Source: Meridianimaribacter flavus (GTDB taxonomy: Bacteria > Bacteroidota > Bacteroidia > Flavobacteriales > Flavobacteriaceae). Taken from it: DNA of 64,000 bases. The stretch covers positions 186,001 through 250,000 of the forward strand of contig NZ_SOQZ01000002.1 in NCBI RefSeq assembly GCF_004366715.1, read 5' to 3'. The translations under genes and the position numbers were made by a program. Of the stretch, positions 17,932 to 27,072 are shown in pieces. Within the stretch, counting starts at the first letter, position 1, and each line of letters starts with the position of its first letter. The notes below the pieces were generated by a model. That model did not search any database and had not been told where the DNA came from. It saw nothing but the letters and a program-made list of their open reading frames with translations.

Positions 17932-19050
17932 ATGGAATCGAGAATTTGGCTGTCCTCCCCTCACATGAGTGGTAAAGAGCAGCATTACATAAATCATGCT
18001 TTTGAAACCAATTGGGTTGCTCCATTAGGACCTAATGTTGATGGTTTTGAAAGAGATATCCAAGGTTATCTCGGCAACAACAATTCAGTTGCCGCGTTAA
18101 GCTCAGGAACTGCTGCAATACACTTAGCTCTTGTTTTACTAGGAGTTTCTTCTGGTGATGAAGTTATATGCCAAAGTTTTACTTTTGCTGCATCTGCAAA
18201 CCCAATAATTTATCAAGGCGCTCAACCAATTTTTATTGACAGTGAGAAAGACACTTGGAACATGTGTCCTGAATTACTTGAAATTGCTATAAAAGACAGA
18301 ATTAAGAAAGGTAAAAAACCAAAAGCCATTATTGCTGTACACCTATACGGAATGCCTTATAAAGCTGACCAAATAAACAGTATTGCTAATACTTACAATA
18401 TACCAGTAATCGAAGACAGCGCAGAAGCTTTAGGCAGTGTTTACAAAAACAAAAAATGTGGAACTTTAGCTAATATCTCTATTCTATCCTTTAACGGAAA
18501 TAAGATAATTACCACTTCTGGAGGTGGAGCTCTTGTAACAAAAGATAATAACATAAAAGACAAAGCTGTTTTTTTAGCTACCCAAGCTCGTGATAAAGAC
18601 CCTTCTTATCTACATTCAAATATTGGATATAATTACAGAATGTCTAATGTTTTAGCAGGTATTGGTCGTGGTCAAATGACTGTTTTAGATCAATATGTTA
18701 ATAAAAGAAGGCAAAACTTTGAGTTTTACTACAACCAATTAAATAAAATTGACGCTATTGAGTTTTTAAATGAAGCTGAAGATTGTTTTTCAAATAGATG
18801 GTTAAGTTGCATATTAACACCTGATTTTAAAACAAGAGAAAACATCAGGCATAAGCTAGAAAAAGAAAACATTGAAACGCGTCCATTATGGAAACCAATG
18901 CACCAGCAACCTGTATTTAAAGATACTCCTAAATATCTTAACGGGATTTCAGATGAATTATTTGAACGTGGTTTATGTTTACCAAGCGGTTCAAATTTAA
19001 CTGACAATGAACTAAATAGAGTTATTTCAACAATAAAAGCCTATTTTTGA
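17932..19050 (+). CDS. pglE: PLP-dependent sugar aminotransferase, PglE-like (DegT/DnrJ/EryC1)
   Basis: A 372-residue DegT/DnrJ/EryC1/StrS aminotransferase. It starts RIWLSSPHMSGKEQHYI and continues with FETNWVAPLGPNVDGFE, very close in pattern to UDP-N-acetylbacillosamine transaminases. ALSSGTAAIHLAL binds the cofactor phosphate, and SFNGNKIITTSGGG carries the PLP lysine. In the family it aminates the 4-keto product of PglF with glutamate, giving UDP-4-amino-4,6-dideoxy-GlcNAc. The chosen start is ATG 17932; a TTG at 17926 is in frame. It overlaps or abuts the PglF-like gene, so the pair is translated together. Confidence 0.87.
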   Translation: MESRIWLSSPHMSGKEQHYINHAFETNWVAPLGPNVDGFERDIQGYLGNNNSVAALSSGTAAIHLALVLLGVSSGDEVICQSFTFAASANPIIYQGAQPIFIDSEKDTWNMCPELLEIAIKDRIKKGKKPKAIIAVHLYGMPYKADQINSIANTYNIPVIEDSAEALGSVYKNKKCGTLANISILSFNGNKIITTSGGGALVTKDNNIKDKAVFLATQARDKDPSYLHSNIGYNYRMSNVLAGIGRGQMTVLDQYVNKRRQNFEFYYNQLNKIDAIEFLNEAEDCFSNRWLSCILTPDFKTRENIRHKLEKENIETRPLWKPMHQQPVFKDTPKYLNGISDELFERGLCLPSGSNLTDNELNRVISTIKAYF

Positions 19051-19052
19051 AT

Positions 19053-20948
19053 ATGTTAATGGAACTTTTACATAAAATTTCAAACAGATATGCATCAAAA
19101 TGGTTGGTGCTCATCTTTGATTTATGTATTGTAGTTTTCACTTTTTTTATTGCTTACTTAATTAGATTTAATTTCAGCCTCGTTTTTAACCTCACATTAA
19201 TGCTTAAACAACTGCCTTTTGTTGTATTAGCTGCTTTAATTAGTTTTTTGGCTGTTGGGTCCCACAAAGGAGTAGTTAGATTTACAGGATATAAAGATGT
19301 TATCAATATAATAATTGGTGTTAACATATTAGCTACTATATTAATTATATCTACTTTTTTCAGTAGAAAATTTAATTTTGATAGTACTTTCAACATTTCT
19401 GGAACAATTATATATATACACCTACTACTTAATATATTATTGCTAGTAGGCTCTAAATTAGTAATTAAGTCCATTTACAACAACTTACAGCAAGACTACA
19501 AAACTTTTACCAATGTACTTATTTATGGAGCTGGAAACTCAGGACTTATAACATATGATGCTATTTCTAACGACCCTAAAAGAGGATATGAAGTTGTTGG
19601 GTTTATTGATGACAATCCTAGTAAAATAGGAAAGAAAATAAACTTACTAATTGTTTATGGTCTAGATAAAATAACCAAAAATTTCATAGAAAAAAACAAC
19701 ATTGAAGAAGTTATCATCTCTATTCAAAGTGTTGACTCTACTCGCTTATTACAAATTACAGCTCAATTATTCGAATTAGGTCTTAAAGTTAAAATTGTTC
19801 CTCCTGTTCAACAATGGATTGATGGAGACTTGAGTGTTGGACAAATTAAAGACGTTAAAATTGAAGATTTATTAGGTAGAGAGCCTATAAACATCATTAA
19901 CCCTAGCCTTAATAACGAATATGAAAATCAAGTTATCTTAATAACAGGAGCTGCTGGCTCTATTGGAAGTGAAATTGCAAGAAAAATAAACAACTACAGT
20001 TACAAAAAACTCATTTTAATAGATTCTGCTGAGTCTGCACTATACGACCTACAACAAGAATTTGTCCAAAATGGTTTCAAAAACTTCACAGCTATAGTTG
20101 CAGATGTTAGAGATTATGGCAGAATGGAGCATTTGTTTAACACCTATAAACCGAAACTGGTTTTTCATGCTGCTGCTTACAAACATGTACCATTCATGGA
20201 AAACAATCCTTATGAGGCTGTAAGTGTTAATGTAAGAGGTACCAAAAACGTGGCTGGTCTTTCAGTAAAACATGGTGTAAATAAATTTATACTCATATCA
20301 ACTGATAAAGCTGTTAATCCTACAAATGTAATGGGAGCTTCAAAACGTATTGCTGAACTTTACGTCAATTGTTTAAAAGGCAAAGGTCAAACCAAATTCA
20401 TAACCACTAGATTTGGAAATGTTTTAGGTTCAAATGGCTCTGTCATACCTTTATTTAAAAAACAAATTGAAGCTGGTGGACCACTTACAGTAACCCATAG
20501 TGAAATCACTCGATATTTTATGACTATTCCTGAGGCATGTCAACTCGTGCTTGAGGCTTCTGCTATGGGAAATGGCGGCGAGATATTTGTCTTTGACATG
20601 GGAAGATCTGTTAAAATTTATGATTTGGCAAAAAATATGATCATCCTTTCAGGGTTAAGATTTCCTGAAGATATCGATATAAAAATAACAGGGCTGAGGC
20701 CAGGTGAAAAAATTTATGAAGAATTACTAGCTGATGGAGAAAACACCAAGCCAACCTATCATGAAAAAATAATGATTGCCAAAACCAAACAAATAGATAT
20801 AAATAAAATTGAATCTAAAATACTTAATATTTGTAAGGTTAATTCGAAAATACAAACATTAGAAATTGTATCTTTAATAAAAGAAATTATTCCTGAATAT
20901 ATATCTAACAACTCAAAATACGAGGTTTTGGACTCGAAAAACAAATAA
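19053..20948 (+). CDS. pglF: Membrane-bound UDP-GlcNAc 4,6-dehydratase, PglF-like
   Basis: A 631-residue protein. Four N-terminal membrane helices (within about residues 15-130) precede a CoA-binding-like Rossmann domain (YGAGNSGLITYDA) and the C-terminal catalytic SDR domain with TGAAGSIGSEIA near residue 295 and STDKAVNPTNVMGASKR, with Met in place of catalytic Tyr as in PglF/CapD. It dehydrates UDP-GlcNAc at the inner membrane, feeding the PglE-like aminotransferase just upstream. ATG 19053 is preferred over TTG 19047, which overlaps the upstream stop. Confidence 0.9.
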   Translation: MLMELLHKISNRYASKWLVLIFDLCIVVFTFFIAYLIRFNFSLVFNLTLMLKQLPFVVLAALISFLAVGSHKGVVRFTGYKDVINIIIGVNILATILIISTFFSRKFNFDSTFNISGTIIYIHLLLNILLLVGSKLVIKSIYNNLQQDYKTFTNVLIYGAGNSGLITYDAISNDPKRGYEVVGFIDDNPSKIGKKINLLIVYGLDKITKNFIEKNNIEEVIISIQSVDSTRLLQITAQLFELGLKVKIVPPVQQWIDGDLSVGQIKDVKIEDLLGREPINIINPSLNNEYENQVILITGAAGSIGSEIARKINNYSYKKLILIDSAESALYDLQQEFVQNGFKNFTAIVADVRDYGRMEHLFNTYKPKLVFHAAAYKHVPFMENNPYEAVSVNVRGTKNVAGLSVKHGVNKFILISTDKAVNPTNVMGASKRIAELYVNCLKGKGQTKFITTRFGNVLGSNGSVIPLFKKQIEAGGPLTVTHSEITRYFMTIPEACQLVLEASAMGNGGEIFVFDMGRSVKIYDLAKNMIILSGLRFPEDIDIKITGLRPGEKIYEELLADGENTKPTYHEKIMIAKTKQIDINKIESKILNICKVNSKIQTLEIVSLIKEIIPEYISNNSKYEVLDSKNK

Positions 20949-20964
20949 CTTAAAAGCATTAAAA

Positions 20965-21741
20965 ATGTATAAAAGAACACTATTAAAAACTCTCTTTGCT
21001 TTATCTATTTTAGTAACTTCTTGTGCCTCTAAAAAAGATATCGTTTATTTTCAAGACGAACCTTTAAGAGTAATGGATGAGTCAAATATTCACAACTACG
21101 AGTTAAAATATAAAACTGATGATTTACTTACTATAGACGTATCAGCCCTTAACCCTGAATCAGCAATGCCATTTAATTTACCAGCCGTATCATATAACTC
21201 ATCTGTTATTAGCGCTCAAGGAAGTTTAAAAATGCAAACTTACCTTATTGATATAAATGGAGATATTGAATTTCCTGTCTTAGGGAAAATAAAATTAGGA
21301 GGCTTGACACGAACTCAGTCAACAAATTTTCTAAAAGAAAAACTTACTGAATATATAAAAGAACCTATTGTCAATATACGGTTAGCTAATTTTACAGTGT
21401 CTGTTTTAGGTGAAGTTGCTAGACCAGGAACTTTTACCATACAAGATGAAAGGGTTACATTACCTGAAGCTTTAGGGCTAGCAGGTGATTTAACGATTCA
21501 AGGGAACAGAAAAAATGTACTCTTAATTAGAGAAGTTGACGGACAAAAAAGATTCTCTAAAATTGATTTAACGTCAATTAATATCGTAAACTCTCCTATT
21601 TACTACCTTGAGCAAAACGATGTGTTGTACGTAGAGCCTAATAACGCTAAAGTTAGACAATCATCATACAATCAAAATAATGGGGTAATCATAGCAGCTG
21701 TTTCAACATTAGCAACCATTGCGGCAATTTTAATTAAATAA
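20965..21741 (+). CDS. wza: Polysaccharide export lipoprotein, Wza-like
   Basis: A 258-residue outer-membrane polysaccharide export protein. It has a lipoprotein signal peptide with lipobox LVTSC (Cys20), the poly-export domain (YKTDDLLTIDVSALNPES; DINGDIEFPVLGKIKLGGLT), one SLBB-type domain (VLGEVARPGTFTI; LPEALGLAGDL) and a C-terminal hydrophobic segment after residue 235. It is shorter than E. coli Wza, as usual in Bacteroidota. It should form the periplasmic/outer-membrane conduit together with the Wzc-like kinase that starts 5 bases downstream. Confidence 0.9.
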   Translation: MYKRTLLKTLFALSILVTSCASKKDIVYFQDEPLRVMDESNIHNYELKYKTDDLLTIDVSALNPESAMPFNLPAVSYNSSVISAQGSLKMQTYLIDINGDIEFPVLGKIKLGGLTRTQSTNFLKEKLTEYIKEPIVNIRLANFTVSVLGEVARPGTFTIQDERVTLPEALGLAGDLTIQGNRKNVLLIREVDGQKRFSKIDLTSINIVNSPIYYLEQNDVLYVEPNNAKVRQSSYNQNNGVIIAAVSTLATIAAILIK

Positions 21742-21746
21742 CTAGC

Positions 21747-24095
21747 ATGAACCAAAACAACCCTACAACATCTTACGAATTAAGAGATAAAATCGATTTG
21801 TTTTTATCAAAATGGAAACTTATTCTATTATCTCTTATTATATGTATAGGTCTAGCTTATATTTATTTAAGGTATGCAACATATGTATATCAAGCAACAA
21901 CAACAATAAAAATAAATAGTGAAAAAAAATCAGAAAGACTTCCTGAACTAGCTGCACTAAAAGATTACGGTTTATTCTCCAAAAACTTTGCTAATGTTGC
22001 TGACGAAATTGAGATAATAAAATCTAGAACTCTTATTAGAAGAGTTGTAAAAGACTTAAAGTTAAACAAAAGGTATTTTCTTAGAGGCAAAATAAAAGAG
22101 CAAGAGGTTTACACAAATCCTCCAATCGTTGTAAGTTTTTTTGAATCTGATTCATTACTCAATTTAGTAGACACAACACTATACGTAAAAATAAAATCGC
22201 CAACAAAATTCACACTCTCTAACGAAGAAAGTAATGAACTGCTGGAAATTGAAAGTTCAAATGCTAGAGAATATGCATTTGGAGATAGAATTAAAACTGG
22301 TTTCGGTGATATTATCATTACTCCAAGTATAAATGAAAATAATATTATTTCAGAAAAGAGCATCAAAATTCAAATGTTACCGGTTGAAAAAGTTGTAGAG
22401 CAATATCAAAAAATGATAACTGTTGCTCCTGCAAAAGAAGCCTCAAACATACTTAACATAACGCTAACTGAGAATATTAGGGAAAAAGCTAAGTTAATAC
22501 TTGACAAAGTTGTAGAAGAATACAACAATGAGGTTATTTCCGACAAACAATTGGTCGTACAAACCACTTCAGACTTTATCAACAGCAGACTTGAAATTGT
22601 TTCAAACGAACTTGAAAAAATTGATTTAACTGCTGAAACATTACAAAAAAACCACCGGCTAACTGCTCTTGCTACACAATCAGATATTTTCCTGCAAAGT
22701 GAAAGGGAAAATGAAACAAAGCTTGTTAGCACATCCAATCAAATACAGCTAGTTGACTACATGAAGGATTATTTAGCTGAAAACGATACAAATTCAGAGC
22801 TTTTACCTGCTGACATTGGCATTTCTGACAGTAATGTAAACCAAATAACAAAAAGTTATAATGAACTGGTCCTTCAACGGAATAGAATTTTAAAAACTTC
22901 AACCGAAAAAAACCCAACTGTTATTAACCTTAATAATGAAATTGCTGCTTTACGAAATAATTTAAACCAAAGTTTAAACAATATTCAAACAACAAATGAA
23001 ATTACGCTTAATAGTTTAAAGAGAGAAGATGCAAGAATAAGCTCTCAAATATATTCTGCACCAACAAAGGCAAGACAATTTAGAGACGTAGCTCGCCAAC
23101 AAAATATTAAAGAGTCTTTATTTTTATATCTACTCCAAAAAAGAGAAGAGACTGCTATTTCTTTTGGAATATCAACTCCCAATGCCAAAGTAATCGATAC
23201 CGCTTATGCTTCTTATAAACCTGAATCACCAAAAAAAACCACTGTATACTTAGCTGCCCTTATTTTGGGACTTTTTTTACCTCTATCAATTATTTATTTA
23301 TTGGATATTCTTGACACAAAAATACGTTCTAAAAACGACGTTTTAAAGCTAATATCAGCACCTTTTATTGGAGATATTCCAAGATCAAAAACAAAAGCTA
23401 GACTAGTAAAAAGTATTGATTATTCACCCAAAGCAGAAGCTTTTAGAATAATAAGAACAAACATCAATTTTATGCTTCAGGAAATTGAAACTGAGTGTAA
23501 GACTATTTTTGTAACATCAACCACTAGTCAAGAAGGGAAATCGCATACCTCAATTAATTTAGCTTCTTCTTTTTCTTTTTCAGAAAAAAGAACTCTGATT
23601 ATTGAAACAGATATTAGAGTACCTAGGGTTAATGATTATTTAAACATTAAAAGCGACATTGGATTAACCAACTTCATCTCAGACAAATCATTAAATGTTG
23701 AAGATGTGATAGTAAAAGCAAAAGACAACCCTTTTCTTGATGTCATTCCTTCTGGAGCTATCCCTCCAAATCCTGCTGAATTATTAATGAGCGACAGACT
23801 AAAGCACTTATTTAATACCGTAAAGAAAAAATATGATTATATCATTGTAGACACAGCTGCAGTAGGTTTAGTCACTGATACTTTATTGATTAGCAAGTTT
23901 GCCGATATGTTTATTTATGTTGTTAGTGCTAATAACATAGACAAACGTCAATTACACATTGCTCAAACCATGTACACCGAAAAACGCTTACCTAATATGG
24001 CTGTTCTGCTAAATGGAACTTTGCACAAAAAAGGTTACGGATACGGTTATGGCAATAACCCAAACAGAAAGAAAAAATGGTATCAGTTTAAATAA
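21747..24095 (+). CDS. wzc: Wzc-like chain-length regulator and tyrosine autokinase
   Basis: A 782-residue protein with a Wzz-type N-terminal helix (WKLILLSLIICIGLAYIYL), a long periplasmic coiled-coil region, a second helix near residues 498-518, and a cytoplasmic BY-kinase. The Walker A is TSTTSQEGKS, where Gln replaces the usual Gly before EGKS; Walker A-prime reads IIETDIRVPR, with Glu for the usual first Asp; Walker B is YDYIIVDTAA. The tail KKGYGYGYGNN supplies the clustered tyrosines for autophosphorylation. It controls polymer length and export with the Wza-like lipoprotein. A strong hairpin terminator follows. Confidence 0.9.
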   Translation: MNQNNPTTSYELRDKIDLFLSKWKLILLSLIICIGLAYIYLRYATYVYQATTTIKINSEKKSERLPELAALKDYGLFSKNFANVADEIEIIKSRTLIRRVVKDLKLNKRYFLRGKIKEQEVYTNPPIVVSFFESDSLLNLVDTTLYVKIKSPTKFTLSNEESNELLEIESSNAREYAFGDRIKTGFGDIIITPSINENNIISEKSIKIQMLPVEKVVEQYQKMITVAPAKEASNILNITLTENIREKAKLILDKVVEEYNNEVISDKQLVVQTTSDFINSRLEIVSNELEKIDLTAETLQKNHRLTALATQSDIFLQSERENETKLVSTSNQIQLVDYMKDYLAENDTNSELLPADIGISDSNVNQITKSYNELVLQRNRILKTSTEKNPTVINLNNEIAALRNNLNQSLNNIQTTNEITLNSLKREDARISSQIYSAPTKARQFRDVARQQNIKESLFLYLLQKREETAISFGISTPNAKVIDTAYASYKPESPKKTTVYLAALILGLFLPLSIIYLLDILDTKIRSKNDVLKLISAPFIGDIPRSKTKARLVKSIDYSPKAEAFRIIRTNINFMLQEIETECKTIFVTSTTSQEGKSHTSINLASSFSFSEKRTLIIETDIRVPRVNDYLNIKSDIGLTNFISDKSLNVEDVIVKAKDNPFLDVIPSGAIPPNPAELLMSDRLKHLFNTVKKKYDYIIVDTAAVGLVTDTLLISKFADMFIYVVSANNIDKRQLHIAQTMYTEKRLPNMAVLLNGTLHKKGYGYGYGNNPNRKKKWYQFK

Positions 24096-24097
24096 AC

Positions 24098-24130
24098 AAA
24101 AACTCCAATCAATTGATTGGAGTTTTTTTT
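24098..24130. terminator. Bidirectional hairpin terminator
   Basis: A perfect 12-base inverted repeat (AACTCCAATCAA and its complement) with A-run on one side and T-run on the other lies between the convergent wzc-like and proline dehydrogenase genes. It can end transcripts from both strands. Confidence 0.88.
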
Positions 24131-25301
24131 ATAGCTTTCTTCTTTTCTTTTCAGTTTTTAATAAACTAAGCTCTCTACTCGTTTGTCCTGCAACAGATGT
24201 ATTCTCTTCTGCTCTTCTTATCAAATATGGCATTACATCTTTAACTGGTCCAAATGGAACGTATTTAGCAACATTATAGCCATTATCAGCCAGATTAAAA
24301 CTAATATGATCACTCATTCCATAAAGTTGACCAAACCACACTCTGTTATCTTCTTTCTCTATTTTAAGCTGCTCCATCAAGTCCATAGCTAGATAACAAC
24401 TGTATTCATTATGAGTACCTATAAAAACCGAAATATCCTTTAAATGCTCTAAAGCATAAGTAAGCGTATCATTAAAACAATTGTCAGTAGCTAGCTTATT
24501 TTCACAGATAGGAGATTCGTAACCTTTCTTTTCAGCACGCTCACGTTCTTTCTCCATATATGCACCTCTAACAATTTTCACACCTATTGTAAACCCTTTT
24601 TCTTTAGCTCTAGTGTGTAAATTCTTTAAATAATCTAATCTATCCCAACGATACGTTTGCAATGTATTATAAACAATAGGTTTTTCTTTATTGTAAATAG
24701 ACATCATTTCTTCAATTAGATCATCAGCTGCATCTTGCATCCAACTCTCTTCAGCATCAACAAGCAATTCAACATCGCGTTCTTTTGCCAATTTACATAC
24801 GGCATGAAATCGTTCCACTACTCTATTCCACTCATCTTGCTCCTCACTAGTAAACGCTTTTCCTTCACCTTTTTTTTGATATAAGTGAAATCTACCAAAA
24901 CCAGTAGGCTTAAATACAGCAATAGGCATCGCATCCTTTTCATCTGAAAACCTTATGATCTTCAAGGTTTTCTCCATAGCATCATCAAAATGTGATTCAA
25001 CTTCTTTTCCTTCTACCGAATAATCTAAAACCGAACACACTCCCTTTTCATACATCTTATCAATTACATTAAGACAATCATCTTCACTTACACCACCACA
25101 AAAGTGATCAAAAACAGTTGACCTAATTAAGCCTTCAACAGGTAAATGTGCTTTTAGCGCAAAGTTTGTAGCCGCAGTTCCTATTCTCACTAAAGGCTCG
25201 TGAGAAATCATTTTAAACAAAAAATAAGCACGCTCTAACTCTGAGTCACTTTTTAACTGAAAAGCAACCTCAGTGTTTTCAAATAAATTTTTATCTATCA
25301 T
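24129..25301 (-). CDS. Proline dehydrogenase
   Basis: A 390-residue monofunctional proline dehydrogenase (PutA PRODH-domain TIM barrel). Signatures include ELLVDAEESWMQDAADDL, YNTLQTYRWDRL, GVKIVRGAYMEKERERA (FAD/substrate lysine and arginine strand), FIGTHNEYSC, and the C-terminal PYLIRRAEENTSV, the RRxxEN substrate-binding motif. It oxidises proline to pyrroline-5-carboxylate and feeds electrons to the respiratory chain. The frame is open from 25337, but the start is put at ATG 25301 because a good promoter element sits at 25321-25328. Confidence 0.92.
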   Translation of the reverse strand: MIDKNLFENTEVAFQLKSDSELERAYFLFKMISHEPLVRIGTAATNFALKAHLPVEGLIRSTVFDHFCGGVSEDDCLNVIDKMYEKGVCSVLDYSVEGKEVESHFDDAMEKTLKIIRFSDEKDAMPIAVFKPTGFGRFHLYQKKGEGKAFTSEEQDEWNRVVERFHAVCKLAKERDVELLVDAEESWMQDAADDLIEEMMSIYNKEKPIVYNTLQTYRWDRLDYLKNLHTRAKEKGFTIGVKIVRGAYMEKERERAEKKGYESPICENKLATDNCFNDTLTYALEHLKDISVFIGTHNEYSCYLAMDLMEQLKIEKEDNRVWFGQLYGMSDHISFNLADNGYNVAKYVPFGPVKDVMPYLIRRAEENTSVAGQTSRELSLLKTEKKRRKL

Positions 25302-25320
25302 TATCTGAACAAAATAATAG

Positions 25321-25328
25321 CAAATATA
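25321..25328 (-). promoter_or_regulatory. Promoter of the proline dehydrogenase gene
   Basis: The - strand reads TATATTTG, matching TAnnTTTG, with TTG at 25352-25354 (- strand) 23 bases further upstream as -33. It lies 20 bases before ATG 25301 and rules out the longer open frame start. Confidence 0.6.
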
Positions 25329-25389
25329 TTTATTCATCTTCTATTTTTAATCAAAATCTACTTATTTTCATACCCTATTTAAAGTATAG

Positions 25390-26466
25390 ATGCATTTTAT
25401 GAATTCCATTACAACCAAAGACAGCACAATTCATTTTAATTCAAACTGTTACACTGCCATTAATGAGTATTTGGCTTCTAATAGGTTTTCTAAAATTTTT
25501 ATAATTACCGATTCTAACACGAATACAAATTGCTTACCTGAGTTTTTATCGCGTCTAGAAACTGATGTTGCTATTGAAATTATTGAAATTGAACCTGGAG
25601 AAACCCATAAAACCATTGAGACTTGCGTTGGTGTTTGGAATGCGCTTTCTGAGCTTGGTGGAGACCGAAAAAGCTTAATACTTAACCTTGGTGGAGGTGT
25701 TGTAACCGATTTAGGCGGATTTGTTGCTTGTACCTTTAAACGCGGAATTAAATACATAAACATTCCTACTTCTCTTTTAGCTATGGTAGATGCCTCTGTG
25801 GGAGGAAAAACCGGTGTTGACTTAGGGAGCTTAAAAAATCAAATAGGTGTTATTGACTCTGGTGATATGGTGTTAATTGACACTAACTTCCTTTCCACTT
25901 TACCACAAAGTCATTTAAAATCAGGGTTAGCTGAAATGCTAAAGCATGGTTTAATCTACGATAGAAATTATTGGGATAAAATGACCGACTTATCAAAACT
26001 CAATCTTGACGATTTAGATGCACTTATCCACGAATCTGTTATTATAAAAAATACTATTGTTACTAAAGATCCTTTTGAAAATAGCGTTAGAAAAACACTT
26101 AATTATGGTCACACACTTGGTCATGCTATAGAGTCTTACTTTTTAAGTAATCCGAATAAAACCGATTTGCTTCATGGTGAAGCTATAGCTATTGGTATGA
26201 TTTTAGAAACTTATATCTCTTCAAGACTATTCAATTTCCCTGAAGCAGATTTGGAAGAAGTAAAAAAAGTGATTTTAAATGTATTTGCTCAAGTAGATTT
26301 TGATGATAATGATTACCCTGAGATAATTGAGCTCTTAAAACACGATAAGAAAAACGAACACGGAAACATCAATTTTGTGCTACTAGAAGCCATAGGAACA
26401 CCAAAAATTGATTGTTTAGTGGACAACGAACTTATAATTGAAGCCTTTGAATACTACAAAAAATAA
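25390..26466 (+). CDS. aroB: 3-dehydroquinate synthase
   Basis: A 358-residue enzyme, second step of the shikimate pathway, converting DAHP to 3-dehydroquinate with NAD and a divalent metal. The NAD loop GGGVVTDLGGFVA is near residue 100, followed by the family block PTSLLAMVDASVGGKTGVD. GLAEMLKHGLI, NYGHTLGHAIES and LLHGEAIAIGM supply the metal ligands (Glu and two His). Starts at ATG 25390 or ATG 25399 are both possible. It is divergent from proline dehydrogenase and convergent with the Lrp-type regulator. Confidence 0.95.
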   Translation: MHFMNSITTKDSTIHFNSNCYTAINEYLASNRFSKIFIITDSNTNTNCLPEFLSRLETDVAIEIIEIEPGETHKTIETCVGVWNALSELGGDRKSLILNLGGGVVTDLGGFVACTFKRGIKYINIPTSLLAMVDASVGGKTGVDLGSLKNQIGVIDSGDMVLIDTNFLSTLPQSHLKSGLAEMLKHGLIYDRNYWDKMTDLSKLNLDDLDALIHESVIIKNTIVTKDPFENSVRKTLNYGHTLGHAIESYFLSNPNKTDLLHGEAIAIGMILETYISSRLFNFPEADLEEVKKVILNVFAQVDFDDNDYPEIIELLKHDKKNEHGNINFVLLEAIGTPKIDCLVDNELIIEAFEYYKK

Positions 26467-26493
26467 ACCCTTTACTCTAGAGCAAAGGGCTTC
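26466..26493. terminator. Hairpin terminator between aroB and the Lrp-type gene
   Basis: CCCTTTACTC and GAGCAAAGGG (26468-26489) pair around a TA loop, with one mismatch. The T-tract is short (TTCTT on the + side), and A-rich sequence lies on the other side. It separates convergent genes. Confidence 0.65.
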
Positions 26494-26519
26494 TTGTTAT
26501 GTTTATTAGTTAGTGATGG

Positions 26520-26999
26520 TTACATATCATTAAAAATAGTGTGCATTAAACGTTTTTTATCGTTAATGCTTTCCTCAAGAGAAATCATAGTTTCTGTTCT
26601 ATAAACACCATCAATATCGTCTAGTTTAAAAATGACATCCTTAGCATGGTCAGTGTTTCTTGCTCTAATTTTACAGAAAATATTGAATTTTCCTGTAGTA
26701 ATATGAGCTACAGTAACAAAAGGTATTTCATTAATACGCTCTAAAACAAATTTAGTTTGAGAGGTGTTTTGTAAAAATATACCAACATAAGCTATAAAAG
26801 AATATCCCAGCTTTTTATAGTCAAGTGTCAAAGACGAACCTTGTATAATACCAGCTTCCTCCATTTTTTTCACTCTCACATGTACTGTACCTGCAGAAAT
26901 AACTAATTTTTTTGCAATATCTGTAAAAGGAACTCTTGTATTATCGATCAACATATCTAGAATTTGGTGATCTATATCGTCTAATTTGAATTTTGCCAT
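26520..26999 (-). CDS. Lrp/AsnC family transcriptional regulator
   Basis: A 159-residue regulator with an N-terminal winged helix-turn-helix (DDIDHQILDMLIDNTRVPF, then KKLVISAGTVHVRVKKMEE) and a C-terminal RAM/ligand domain (AYVGIFLQNT; VTGKF-like HITTGKFNIFCKIRARNTDH). Such proteins sense amino acids and control their metabolism. The neighbouring proline dehydrogenase is a possible target but no operator was identified. A matching promoter lies at 27024-27031. Confidence 0.9.
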   Translation of the reverse strand: MAKFKLDDIDHQILDMLIDNTRVPFTDIAKKLVISAGTVHVRVKKMEEAGIIQGSSLTLDYKKLGYSFIAYVGIFLQNTSQTKFVLERINEIPFVTVAHITTGKFNIFCKIRARNTDHAKDVIFKLDDIDGVYRTETMISLEESINDKKRLMHTIFNDM

Positions 27000-27023
27000 T
27001 TTTAATTTTCTTTAAATTTAAAG

Positions 27024-27031
27024 CAAAAATA
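27024..27031 (-). promoter_or_regulatory. Promoter of the Lrp/AsnC-type gene
   Basis: Reads TATTTTTG on the - strand (TAnnTTTG), with TTG at 27055-27057 (- strand) 23 bases upstream as a possible -33 element. It lies 25 bases before the start codon. Confidence 0.55.
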
Positions 27032-27072
27032 GTAGATTTTTATTGAAGATAATACAAGGAAAAGTGATTTTT

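Noticed and set aside
19154-19474. Open frame of 106 residues on the - strand inside the pglF-like gene
   Set aside because: It is a shadow of a clear membrane-protein coding frame and shows no family features.
24031-24060. GYGYGYG-coding repeat at the end of wzc considered as a DNA repeat
   Set aside because: It is the tyrosine-rich kinase tail, typical of BY-kinases, not a mobile or CRISPR-type repeat.
24013-24279. 88-residue + strand frame running past the wzc stop
   Set aside because: It crosses the strong terminator and the end of proline dehydrogenase; no homology pattern was seen.
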